Positions 24,270-34,911 of a stretch of 64,000 nucleotides of DNA are shown one piece after another. The position numbers and the translations under genes were made by a program. The notes under the pieces were generated by a model. The model was not told the DNA's origin. It worked only from the letters and a program-made list of their open reading frames with translations, and did no database searches. Origin of the DNA: Planoprotostelium fungivorum. Lineage: Eukaryota > Evosea > Variosea > Cavosteliida > Cavosteliaceae. Position 1 is the stretch's first letter. Each line of letters opens with the position of its first letter. The stretch covers positions 62,001 to 126,000 of the forward strand of contig MDYQ01000028.1 of NCBI GenBank assembly GCA_003024175.1, read 5' to 3'.

Positions 24270-24547
24270 TGCGATTCGGGGAGAGCTTTCTACAGCACGT
24301 CATTTGTCGGTTTCATTTCTTCACCTTTGTCTGCCAATTCTCTGCAGTGGCTTCCGTCTATAGCAATGTGCACTTCATCTTGTATAGCAGTCCTGCGTAT
24401 TCCAACTTGGTTCATCATCTGGCGAGTACATTTGTCCTCCTTGGTTGTTATCGGTGCTGTGAGTTGTAAATCGCGCTGTCAGCCAACGAGATTGACAGAC
24501 AACGTGCCAAGGCCGGGATCCTGTCCATTATTTCCTCAAACAAGAAG

Positions 24548-26164
24548 ATGAAGACCATCCTTCTCTTCTATACGTTGTTTCTGATCGTATGTGTTCAATC
24601 CATCACGCCTGTGGAGGTCGATGATTCTCTGGATACCATCAAGGCCTTTGGCTTACAGACGTGCGCCGATATTCGCCAGGTGGCTACTGCGGGTATCAAT
24701 TCTCTTCAGGTGAGAGAGACTCTTCGATCGAATGTAACATCATAACAGAAGAAATTCTGGGACAACAACAGCAAATGGTTCAAGAAGGGTTGGCCAACTG
24801 GGGATCGAGAGGTGTTCATCTCGTTTCAGTCTCTCCTTCGCATCTTGACCTCCTTTTAGAACTACTGGACTTACGCCATGGCCCTCGATGCCGTCTTAGG
24901 TGAGTCACTGCTTCCATTAAGCCCGTCAGGATCCTCCATCCTCTTCTCATGCTTTCCGCAGATGCCGTAGAATCAGAATCTACCAGAGGTGACTGGTCTC
25001 GTTATTCTTGGCTGTCTACCGTTTATTCTTCCATCTCGGGTCAGAACAGCGATTGGTATGATGATGAGGCATGGTTGGCCGCCGCCTCCGGAAGGTACAC
25101 CTCTCGAACACATCATCAATCACCATCACCTCCTCTCACTCTCCCGAATTTCGATTTCTCTCCATCACAAATTCATGTGTCACAGGATGTATCGTCTCGC
25201 ACAGAGAAAGGGAGACAACAACTTGGCTGGCAAGGCCAAATCCGCCCTGCAGAGACTCTACAACGACATCCACGCCGCATGGGACACCTCGTGCTGCGGC
25301 AACTTCAGGGGTGAGGCATCGTTTCGAATCCCACTCCCTCCCTTTTTTTGACTTCTTCAGCCGGTGTGTGGTGGGATAGAAAGCACACACAGAAGGCAAC
25401 TGCTGCAACCGGTGGCGCCATCGTTACGTCCATGTGGCTCCACAACATCACCGGTGACAGGTGACACGGGATTCCGCATATTATGGCTGATTGTAGATAG
25501 ACAGTATCTCGATTTCGCCTGGCAGGTGAACAACCCTTGGGTGGCCAACATGGTGCAGAATGATGGAAGTGTCTGTGATCACATCTCGGCACCGTCCGGG
25601 GCGAAGACGTGCGGCTGGCTATTCACTTACAACCAGGTGACGATCTACAACGAGACACTTTCTGATGCAACCTCAGGGCATCATGATCGGTGCGGCCACC
25701 ATGATTTCCCGCGCGAATCCGGGAAATCCCAGCCAGTGGAACGAAGCGAAGAGATACGTACAGTACTTATTGGACCACGAGACTGTGTCTTCCCAGTGGG
25801 GCCCAGTGCTGAGCGATGGAGGCAATGGTTGCCAAGGTGACTGCAAGGAGTTCAAAGCACCCACTGCGAGATATCTCAGACTCTTTTTGGAAGTAGGAAG
25901 GAAGATGTACCCTCAGGACTCCGCCCTACTCGATCGAGTGAGACATTTCGTGGAAATTTCGTCGACGATTCTGAGTGTCGACAGGCGTACAATACGCTCA
26001 AGGGTAGCGCGTATGCCATAGCGAACGCGGCGTACAATTCGAGGGATGGTACGTTTGGTACGGCTTGGACTGGACCTGCACCGAAGAACGGAGGACCTGT
26101 GGTTCAGACCGAGCAGAACGCAGCCATTCAAGGTCTATACAATTACTTGGCCGTCTGCAAGTGA
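24548..26164 (+). CDS. Secreted GH76 alpha-1,6-mannanase-like glycoside hydrolase
   Basis: ATG at 24548; signal peptide MKTILLFYTLFLIVCVQS. The alpha6-barrel blocks of GH76 follow: ALDAVLDAVESES, SDWYDDEAWLAAA (near 25,050-25,080, with the Asp pair expected to be catalytic), the AWDTSCCGNFRAGVWWDR segment, AATGGAIVTSMWLHNITGD, YLDFAWQVNNPWV, GWLFTYNQGIMIGAA, DCKEFKAPTARYLRLFLE and a final AAIQGLYNYLAVCK, stop at 26162-26164. GH76 enzymes hydrolyse alpha-1,6-mannan backbones such as those of fungal cell walls. About seven introns. Neighbours are other secreted carbohydrate-active proteins. Confidence 0.85.
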
Positions 26165-26600
26165 AGAGTGAATAAAAGTTGATCCACTTTGATATCGGTC
26201 GAGATGTTTTCATCAATGAGTTTCAGGATGTGTGATGAATGAGACGTCGGTGGGTGACGATGGAGAAACGATGTAGGAGAACTTCGTCGTCATAGGAGAT
26301 GAACCTTTCTTCTTGCATTCTTGTCGATGGGGACACGTGGTGTGATGTGATTGATGTGATATGATGTGAGGTGATGTGACGACCACCACGATCAACTCGC
26401 ACGGGTGCTATAGACAACGGTATGTCCTCACACGGAGTAGAAGAGGGTAGCACGCGTGAGCCGATAAGATTTTCGGCTGACGTAGAGTGCAGATAAGGAA
26501 GCTGAAACCTCTCTGGACGTTTCAGCTCCGATTCAAGGTGCCTTACGGGGAGGTCAAAACGGAGCTCGATATAACAATTGCAAGAAGTGGAGAGAGGATG
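26165..26600. other. Intergenic with TGATGTGA-rich tract and a hairpin
   Basis: A simple-sequence tract of TGATGTGA-like words lies at about 26,335-26,395. A perfect 9-bp inverted repeat, AGCTGAAAC (26500-26508) and GTTTCAGCT (26519-26527), has a 10-nt loop. No ORF supported. Confidence 0.5.
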
Positions 26601-26659
26601 GATTAGCTATAGACCATTAGATTGTATCATCATCGCTGCTCTGGTCCTTCACAAAGAAA

Positions 26660-27568
26660 AATGGACAGAAATTCAGTGAGATTCAGAAAAAGAGTAATTT
26701 CCGTGAATCAAGGGACTACAGTAACACCTCGAAACGTGGAATGGAGAGGCGAGATAGCAAGTTCTATCTTCCTCAGTAAGTCGGGAGCTCACACTATATC
26801 TGAAAGAGGTGAAGTCCATATGTGAATCACAATGAGCTAACTGAAGAAAATAAGGAGCCATCAGGAGGATTTGGTAAGGGTCCAGTGTCAGAGCTCGTAC
26901 GAGTGGTCTGAAATTGGAGAAGTCAACGTTGGTATTGAAGTTTGGAAGTTTCTCATTGAGTATGTTCGAGCGGCTGTAGGTTCTCCTCCTCTTCACATAA
27001 TAAGGGAACAATTTCTATGATTACGTGCAAATCTTCATCCACATCCACGAGATCTTCCTCGATGGCAGCACTCTAAATTGGCGGCCGAAATTTGCCTTTG
27101 ATAGCTTCAATTCTGCCATCGCCACTGCATTATCACAAGTGTGGGGATGTGATCTTGTGGGCTGCGATAGTCAAGTCCAGCGAGTATGGGAGGAGAGCAG
27201 GAACAAGTACATCACAGATGATGCAGAGGATCTTGAGAGACGGAGAGCGGTGAGAGATCACAGGATCGAGTCTTTGACCAGATGGCTGATCGTGCACAGT
27301 AACAATCGTATGCGAACAAGGGAAAGGAGATCATGTCGCAGGTCAATACAGGTGAACTTCATCATCATCCTGGCATCGAAGATTGACTCCTTCAGATGTA
27401 ACTCTCGAAGTATGGAGGAAAACCTTACAAGGCACTCTCGAACGTCTGAACCAGAATGGCAGTTTGGGTGATTTAGACAAACTGATCGAGGAGTTTCATC
27501 ACTTGTGGGAGTTCTATTTGTATTATGTCTATGTGGTACAGCCACTCCAAAGAGAACAAACGGAATAA
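26660..27568 (+). CDS. Hypothetical multi-exon gene (model uncertain)
   Basis: Plus-strand pieces join by plausible GT-AG borders: a segment with EIGEVNVGIEVWKFLIEYVRAA (near 26,900-26,970), one with RPKFAFDSFNSAIATALSQVW (near 27,080-27,150), a short exon with VTIVCEQGKEIMSQVNT, and a terminal exon DVTLEVWRKTLQGTLERLN ending PLQREQTE at 27568. Helical, no signal peptide, no recognised family. The start is not resolved. It converges with the UBA-protein gene only 16 bp away. Confidence 0.35.
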
Positions 27569-27584
27569 AACATTTCATTTTATC

Positions 27585-30065
27585 TCAGTTCATTTCCGCC
27601 AATCGAATGGCGGCGTCTTCCAAACTTCCCTTGCACTCTCGCAACACGATCATGATCAGCTCTCCATCATCGAATCCCATGCTCATCAGCTGTGCCACCT
27701 TGTCCGCCTCCAACTCGAGAACTTCCTCCTTCTCTTCTCTCCTCGTCTTCTTTTCTTCTCCCCTCTCTTCTTCAGCGTAAACTCCTTTCATCCAATCTTG
27801 ACTCGAAAGGGGATGAAACGATCCAGTCATCATCTGCTCTCCTTGTCTCATCGGGTTTTCAGTCAACCAGCTCATCTCTTCCATCACCTGTTCGTCCGAT
27901 CAGTCATGTTGTGAAATGATTCTCCACGCCACCTTCTCCAATTCATAATGCTCATTCCAGTGCATGGACCCGTCAGAGAAGTTTCTGAGTTGAGCGACTC
28001 GAATGTAGTGAACGTCGTTGGCGGGAGACTTCTTTCCAATGGACAGATTGAATCGGTAGATGAGAGAGCTCAGGGAAGAGAAAGTCCACCGTGGGCCCCA
28101 GGGTAAAACGAAACCAGCGTAATCGTGTGTGTCTGTCCATCCCATGTTCTCTGGTAGGACTAACTTTGACAGACCTGACTCACGGTCACGTAATGTCATA
28201 CGAGTGTGATGTCACCCAATTGCACAGAGTGAATCAAACCGTGTCCCAATGGAGGGGAGGGTCGAGCGTTGTAGAGAAGCAATCTGGCCAAGCCTTGACA
28301 CTGATGACGTCAGTTTGACAGATATGTCCCACCGTTTCTCCACCTCGTTGAATTTCTTTGAATAGAGGTTTGTGTCTACACGACTCATATCTAAATCGGA
28401 AACCATCACTGAATATCCTCTCTTGGCATATTTGAATAATCTTGTCAAGCGTGTCAATCTACAACGAGCTGAGACGTAATTTTCACACCTGTATTCGTAG
28501 CTGGTACTTCTTCTCGTCACATTGACCAAGTTGTACTTTTTTCTAATGGCTCTCGCTGCACGTGGCGTCACCCACACTCTCTCGAGGTCATATCCTACCG
28601 CGCAGCAATCGATGTCAAAGCCGAGAAGTATCTGTTATCTCTCACTCTCCTCTTCGTTTGTCAGAATCACCTCTGCTGGTGATTTGTAGATGCGTAGGAT
28701 GATCTGTATGTTACGGTAGGGAAAGCCACAGCAGATGGTCAGACTGTGCTTCGATTTGACCACGATGAGTCCTCCTTCTTCCTCTCTCTTGCTGTGACGC
28801 ATTCGGATCTTCTGTACGATGTCTCGCGCGATCTGATTGGCACCTTTGTTGACAACTTCAGAGTGTGACTCAGTCGTTGTAGATCACCTGCAACGTCCGT
28901 GTTGTAGATGAAGATGTCTATGTCAGACTCTGCGTAATCGGGCGTACTGATCTGACCCGTCAGTATTCCCAGAATAGATCCACCAGCCACGAAGATGTTT
29001 CCCTTGGGAAGATCTTCCAACAGATCTATCGGGAATGAGAAGGCATGTTCCATCTCGGTGGAGATGATGAAGGGATCGTGATCACGATCGATCATCGCAC
29101 GATCACATCGTGATCGACGATTCAATCTCACCGTATGATGCCTTCTTCCATTCGCTCACGAACGTCTCGTGGTCCACTATGGCGGATCCTTCACTCGCAG
29201 GTTTGTCCTTCTTGTACATGTGCAACAGCCGCGCCAAGCACATCTACAACTCTCATCGTCTCCCCTTCACACATCACACGACTTCACCTCTGCATCATCT
29301 AACGGGCTGTGATCGATAGATATAGTGTGGGCATCCATCAGTCCCACATACATATCATTTAAAACGTCGCTGTTCCTGTCGGTGACAAAAAGACTTCTCA
29401 GCCGATCTTCCGTCTCCAACATCTCCCTCTGATCCTCCCTTGGCATACGTCAGCCGTCGATCTACATCGTTGTAGATCGACTCACGTGTAACCTCCCGAA
29501 GCCAGTTCCAGATCGCCCATGACTCTCTTCGGTTGCAGTGACTGTCCTCTTCAGCTTCACATTCAAACTCTCTCCTTCTCACCACTAATTTCGGATGCAA
29601 ATAAAAGTCTGAAATGTCGCCCAATCCAAACCAATGGTCTTCTGCTTCTTTCTGCTGATACCGAGAATGATTGTCGTGTTGTAAGTTCTGTGGCAAATCG
29701 AGTCAATTTCTCCACACGAGGGAAACCTTACGAGTCTCTTGAGAGAGCAGAGGAGACGCGTCATATATCTCACGGCATCATGCGTAAAGTCATCGGAGAA
29801 CGATCTCATGGCACAGTCGACCGAATAGAGCTCGCTGTCCGTGTGATCGATGGGTTCTAATCGAATGAGAAAGAAGATCGTCGATGACATGTGATGGGAG
29901 ATCATGATGAGATGACGTCACCGTTTCGGCTCTTCTTATTCTGGTAGTTGCCGAATCCAGCCTCAATTCTCCTCAGTGGAGTGAACTTGGAGAGTTCGAT
30001 TCTCACGAGAGACAGATCGATCTCGCCCAACTCGTTCCTCTGATCCCTATTCAATCAGCCGTAGA
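27585..30065 (-). CDS. Nucleotidyltransferase-like protein with C-terminal UBA domain
   Basis: Minus-strand exons give, in order: ELGEIDLSLVRIELSKFTPL (near 30,000); a segment CAMRSFSDDFTHDAVRYM; a core with GNIFVAGGSILGILTGQIS and ESDIDIFIYNTD (near 28,890-29,000), which matches the G-G/S and D-x-D pattern of pol-beta-type nucleotidyltransferases; then GFDIDCCAVGYD, VWVTPRAARAIRKKYNLV and a RRSTSYEYR block, typical of a protein family common in amoebae; and a UBA domain at the C-terminus (VAQLMSMGFDDGELIMIVLRE), stop at 27585. UBA binds ubiquitin. A real transferase reaction is not established. Start codon not resolved; the 5' end lies close to the end of the F-box gene. Confidence 0.6.
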
Positions 30066-30200
30066 AAAATGATTTTATTTGAATTGGAGAATGATTCTAT
30101 CTTTCTGGATGTGAGATGCGAACGCTCGTGGTACATTCGATTCCATTCGATACGATGTGATGGAGCGATACCTTGTTATGTGAAAGGAATGGAATAGACT

Positions 30201-31259
30201 TCACCCAATGGACGAGAAGAGTTGTTCCAAGATGAAGTTGACCGTTCTGTCTGTGGAAACAGCGTCTTGAGCTGTAGCTGGATTCATATTACAGCCCGTG
30301 AGACGCTGAGACCAAGTGAAGCGATAGCCACACTTTAGAACCTCCATCACCTGTCGATCGTCAGTGATGTCTCGCTGATGGAGGTGGTGACGTCGTTGTC
30401 CTCACTTCTTGTCTGTTCCAACTGCAGCCGTAGTGGATGATCTTCGTTCCTTTAGGCACCCATTCACCACTGGTCAACTAGAACGGGTCACGTGATGATT
30501 GTAGATGGTCGGATGAGATCACAGAGTGACATCATTTCGGACAGGCGGCATCATCATCCATGACCGTGGATAGATGACGCGTTACGGTTCTTAACGAGAC
30601 AGAGACTGAACTCACTCGATCGTGCCAGTTTGGTGTGACGTAGAGAGTTACGTCTGCGTATTTGGACAACTCTTCGATCCACGCGTACCACTCCTCGGCC
30701 GTCCGATCGATGTGTCTGAAGTCGTTCACTTTGATGCGAATACGGAGACTCTGTCTTGCGATGTAGAATGATTTCATCTGATGTTGTGGCTGGGGATCGA
30801 TCAGACATTGAAATGGGAGGTAAATGACCTTGTGTGAAGGGTAATCGGTGCAGAATCGAGAAGAAACAGGAATTGTAGGAAGAGTATATAGCTGAGGAGG
30901 ACCTCTTGGAAGGTCGTTGGTGTTTCCAACGAAGACCAAGTTGAGGCAGTTGGGTGTATAGTGTAAGTATCTCCGAGTATAAATGGTGATGACTTTGTTG
31001 TGTGCAATGATGTAAGGGCAAACCTCTAGCCGCATGATCATATACGAAGAAGTATGGTTGCGATCTACTTTACAGATTTTCAGTTCCCTCCAAAAACTAA
31101 ACGAAATCATTTCGTGTGGTCTGCACATCTTCACCTCTCCGTCTGATAAATGATCTCTCTCCATTGTTTACAGACAGATGCGACCCGAGCCAGGTGAGGA
31201 CGATCCAACTGTTTCAAGATGTTATATGTGATGTCACGTAGCCAGAAGGTTGCATCCAT
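30201..31259 (-). CDS. F-box protein
   Basis: Start ATG at 31259 (another in-frame ATG at 31265). The first 40 residues are an F-box: DITYNILKQLDRPHLARVASVCKQWREIIYQTE. An intron of about 38 nt leads to SFWRELKICKVDRNHTSS and a long exon (to about 30,615) without recognised repeats; the next exons carry LTSGEWVPKGTKIIHYGCSWNR and VMEVLKCGYRFTWSQRLTGCN, ending SSIG at TGA 30201-30203. Family role: substrate adaptor of SCF ubiquitin ligases. Substrate unknown. Confidence 0.7.
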
Positions 31260-31757
31260 TGTCATCGGATGATGTGTGTGTGGCACTTTTTGGTGTGACA
31301 GCGTTTCCGAGAAAGTCTCAAATGAATGAACCACCACCATCTACAACGACACAACAACACGACAACACAACTATGTTCTGTCGAATGTGATCGTCGATTT
31401 CATACTTCTTTATTATTGAGGTGGACTCTTCTTTACATGACGATGACTTCACATCGTCCGGATATGCCTGGGCACTCCACATCAACTTACGCCGTATTTA
31501 CAGTACTCAATTCACGGTTCACAGCTACCTCAAACATATCTTCCAAACGAATATACATAACACCCTTCATACACTTTTAATGATTTCAAAAAGTCACGAG
31601 CATTTAAGACAGATGTTGTTGCGATGCCCAATTGTGAAGTATCCCACTCACGTAAGACACTACGCTATCCGTCGACAGCTCATCTTTATGCGTCCTCCCT
31701 GCGACATCGATCCAGTCATGCTGCCTCCTCTTCAGTCCCTCTCTTCATCTCTCCCTC
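31260..31757. other. Intergenic
   Basis: About 500 bp between the F-box gene and the 3' end of PAS/CG-1-like copy A. Contains one CTACAACG motif at 31341. The last about 45 bp before the copy-A stop (GAGGGAGAGATGAAGAGAGG when read on the minus strand) are shared with copy B, so the duplication extends into 3' sequence. No gene seen. Confidence 0.5.
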
Positions 31758-33425
31758 TCATCTCACCAGCTCTTCCGTAGAAGACAAAAAGGCGTGCGTG
31801 TCTTGTGCTGAGACTCTGCTGATGAGGTTAGTCCAGTCCATGCTGTCCGGCCCCATCAGCTTCTCTGCCTCCACATCGCCAGAGTGAGACAGGTGGCCGT
31901 ATTCGACCATACACAAGTTGTCGTTGCCTTCGAGCCACATGATTCTCCTTCTCAGCTTCTGTCCAGCTGGTGTTTGGGTGTAGAAATATCTCCTTTTGAG
32001 TTTGCCTGTGTGGACAGTTTGGCATGATATTGCGATGACGCAAGATGATGAAATGATGTTGAGATGATGAAGATGATGTGACGGAGTGACAACGAAGATG
32101 AAGATATCACCTGGGTGATACGTCACTCTGCTCGACTTCCATATGTATCCGTCTGCATTGCCTGATGGCAAGAAATCCTCCGCTCCTCCATAGACATATC
32201 CATACACTCTCTGTCCATCCTCTAAGAACTCGGCCGGCAGCTTCTGTCTCGACGGAGACGAATGCTGAGGGTGATCGGATATGTAGAGGAGACACTCTTC
32301 GATGAAGCCGTCCCACTTGTTCTTTGGCCACTTCATCGGACATGCAGGTGTGATGGCGGGAGGTGAAGGACCTGATGTGACGCTGGGTGTTTGTTTTTTG
32401 AAACTGAGCCCCAACAAGATGCCGGGCATGATCTGTGTGAACTTAGAGTTGGTGGAGAGATGCATGAGTCACCAATTTGAAATCAGATCGCCACGAGATC
32501 ACTTCGTTGAGGATGGTCGTCTGAGTGTTGAAAATCGATCGGCTCGTGTGGACGTTGAATGACTCTCGGTAGTTCTTCTCTCCTTCCGCTATGAGCTCTT
32601 TCGGGATACCGAGAGCGTCTGAAGAGATCAGGGAAGAGGGTGTGGAACATATGTGAATGATTCACCACTCGTCTTCCCTCGCACATCACTGGGATGGTTG
32701 AATCCCAGCTGGGTGACTGTCATTGGATTTGCTGCGTAGATTGTGAACGTTCCATCGACCAGCTGCTTTGACAACATTAATGTGTGATCGACACTGACGC
32801 CCTTCAGGATTACCTGGCTCACAAGGGTAATATAGAAGTCGAAACCCAAGAGGCGATTAATGACATCGCCTTCAATCGCCTTCACCAGGAGGCTGATCTG
32901 ATCCAAAGGTTCTGTGTGGCATCAATTGATGATGGACTCTTCCTTGTGCTCACCAGGATTGATGTTTTCTGCAATCAGCGATCCATCGGGTTGTATATCG
33001 TCTCTGGCAGTCAAAGTCACGTAAAATAACTCCCCAAGAACTACCCTCTTCAATCTGTGCGTGTCAGCTAGTTCATGCAAACGGTTGGCGTCTGAACGAA
33101 CGCATCCCACGTACTTGATAGTTAACTTCAGCTGGCCCACTTGGTATTTCTGTTTCATCGGTTTTCCCTCGCTGGCCACTGTCTTTATCCACCGCCACAG
33201 AGTCTCATTGGCTTCACTGTGTTTCAATGATTCTTCCAATCAATCACCAAATTTTACCTCTTTGCACTGCTGGATAATACAGCAGCCAATCCATTCTTTG
33301 CCCTTTCATTGAGCATCACGATCTTGATCTCGGGCTCGCAAACTATGAGGACGGAGGCCTTATCAGTGGCCATGAAGAGCTCGAGTGCCACTTGTTGTCT
33401 ATCCATGTGTGTCTGCTCTTCCATG
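31758..33425 (-). CDS. PAS-like/CG-1-like putative DNA-binding protein, copy A
   Basis: Start ATG at 33425 (MEEQTHMDRQQVALELFMATD). The N-terminus (ASVLIVCEPEIKIVMLNERAKN) resembles a PAS fold strand pair. The middle is conserved with copy B (LLGFDFYITLVSQVILKGVS; FTIYAANPMTVTQLGF). The C-terminal part has WPKNKWDGFIEECLLYI, an NADGYIWKSS motif and LRRRIMWLEGNDNLCMVEY, which together resemble the CG-1 DNA-binding domain of CAMTA factors (RDGYxWKK ... RRxYWLL ... LVHY). That assignment is by eye and tentative. Stop at 31758. Copy B is on the other strand 6.5 kb away. Confidence 0.6.
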
Positions 33426-33748
33426 ATGCGGAATGTTGTGTGGGCCCACGTGTCCCACAGCGTTAGTAAATGAATGGGAAATACACAAACAAAAGGGTGA
33501 GACAGTGTGAATCGGTTTGAAATGCGCAGAAAGATATCAGCTCATAAAAAGGTTGAACGTGGTCGATTGTTCTTGTTGCAGTTAACGAGAGCGGAAGTCT
33601 CATAGAAGAATACGTCAAGAACTGTACGGCAGATGTCATCAGCATAACTCGCGTACGGAGTTTTATATCTCCTCTATCAGAAAGGATCTCGAGATCAGGT
33701 TGACGTCTCGTGCATGACGGATTATGGACAATAGCTCATACTCTTTCT
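33426..33748. other. Intergenic
   Basis: About 320 bp between copy A (5' side) and the 3' end of the Rab gene, both on the minus strand. No supported ORF; presumably the copy-A promoter and the Rab 3' UTR. Confidence 0.5.
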
Positions 33749-34559
33749 TCAACATCTGCACCTGCTGCTGCTCTCGGTCGGTCGAGGTAGTTTCGGTTCG
33801 ATGGGTGTTCTCGATGGAACTTCATCTTTAGCGCTCTCTTCCAGCTTCTTCCGCTGTTGGTTGTGGACAGCTATTCTCGATCAGATGATTCAGAAGCGGA
33901 TCAGCTCACCGTTAGTCGCCATCTGGAAGGCTTGGCTGATGTTGTCATTCTCTCTGGCGCTCGTCTCCAAGAAGAGCATGCCATTGTGTTCGGCGTACTT
34001 TTTTGCCTCAGAGGTGGCAACCTGTACGTTATCAGAGACCCTGACGGACGTTCAAGGATCGAGTTACCTGTCTCATCGTCTTAAGATCTGTCTTGTTGCC
34101 GACCAAGATCATAATGATGTCTTTGGGAGCGAACTGTTTCAGCTCCTCCAGCCACTTCGGTACCTCGTCGAAAGATCGTCTCTTCGTTACATCATACACG
34201 ACGAGAGCGGCGTGACCTCCTCTATAGTATCTAAAGAAGGTATCAGTATCCAAAGTACATTCAATGTTATCTCAATACCCCTTCGACAACGCTTTGAACC
34301 GATCTTGACCGGCTGCATCATGCATGTCATACATACCATCGCACGTGATCTACATACCTGTGTCCCACAACTGCAACTTGACTTCTGTACCGTCACGAGT
34401 GGTGACGTCGCAGTGAAAGAAGTCCACACCGATGGTGGACCGCGTCTCTTCTCTGAATTCGTTCGAGGCATATCTCGAGGCGAGATTTGTCTTTCCCACG
34501 TTCGAGTTGCCAGTGATCAAAACTGATCCACACATCAGAACGGTCAACGCATCGTGCAT
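33749..34559 (-). CDS. Rab-family small GTPase
   Basis: Start ATG at 34559 (MHDALTVLMCGSVLITGNSNVGKT). All G boxes are present: P-loop GNSNVGKT, switch I with STIGVDFF (the Rab effector Thr-Ile-Gly), WDTAGQDRFKALS (split by an intron), NKTD and ETSAREND. The C-terminus is PTESSSRCRC, a dual-Cys CxC prenylation signal typical of Rabs, with TGA at 33749-33751. Gln of DTAGQ is kept, so it should hydrolyse GTP normally. Role: membrane-traffic switch; subfamily not assignable. Divergent from Iml1 across about 350 bp. Confidence 0.92.
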
Positions 34560-34911
34560 CCACCTTTGTAGAGGATACTGCTGTCCGATGAAGTACTGAG
34601 AGATAGCATGTTCGTGTGTCTGGATGATAAATAATGAGATACAGTTTGGGTGAATTTGCATCATGCAATGAAAAGACGGAGTCATTCAGCGAAAGGAGGA
34701 GTCGTCTTTTCATGAAACAACGCATCGGAATGAAAGCGAAAAGAGAGGGGAGACTGTGATCCATTACTGTGTTTCACAGTACAGACTGTGATCCATTATT
34801 GTGTCGACGATTGTTGTGAATTGGGAATCATCTCGTTCGAAATAAATCTTGCTGCATCACATCACATCACCGGGATCTGATACACCTCATGCTGCATCTC
34901 GATCAGCGACA
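34560..34911. promoter_or_regulatory. Divergent Rab/Iml1 intergenic region with direct repeat and hairpin
   Basis: A 22-nt direct repeat, AGACTGTGATCCATTACTGT plus GT, lies at 34751-34772 and 34783-34804 with one mismatch and a 32-bp period. Between them TACTGTG-TTT-CACAGTA is a perfect 7-bp inverted repeat. Position in a two-way promoter suggests a protein-binding site; function is inferred only from placement. Confidence 0.4.
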
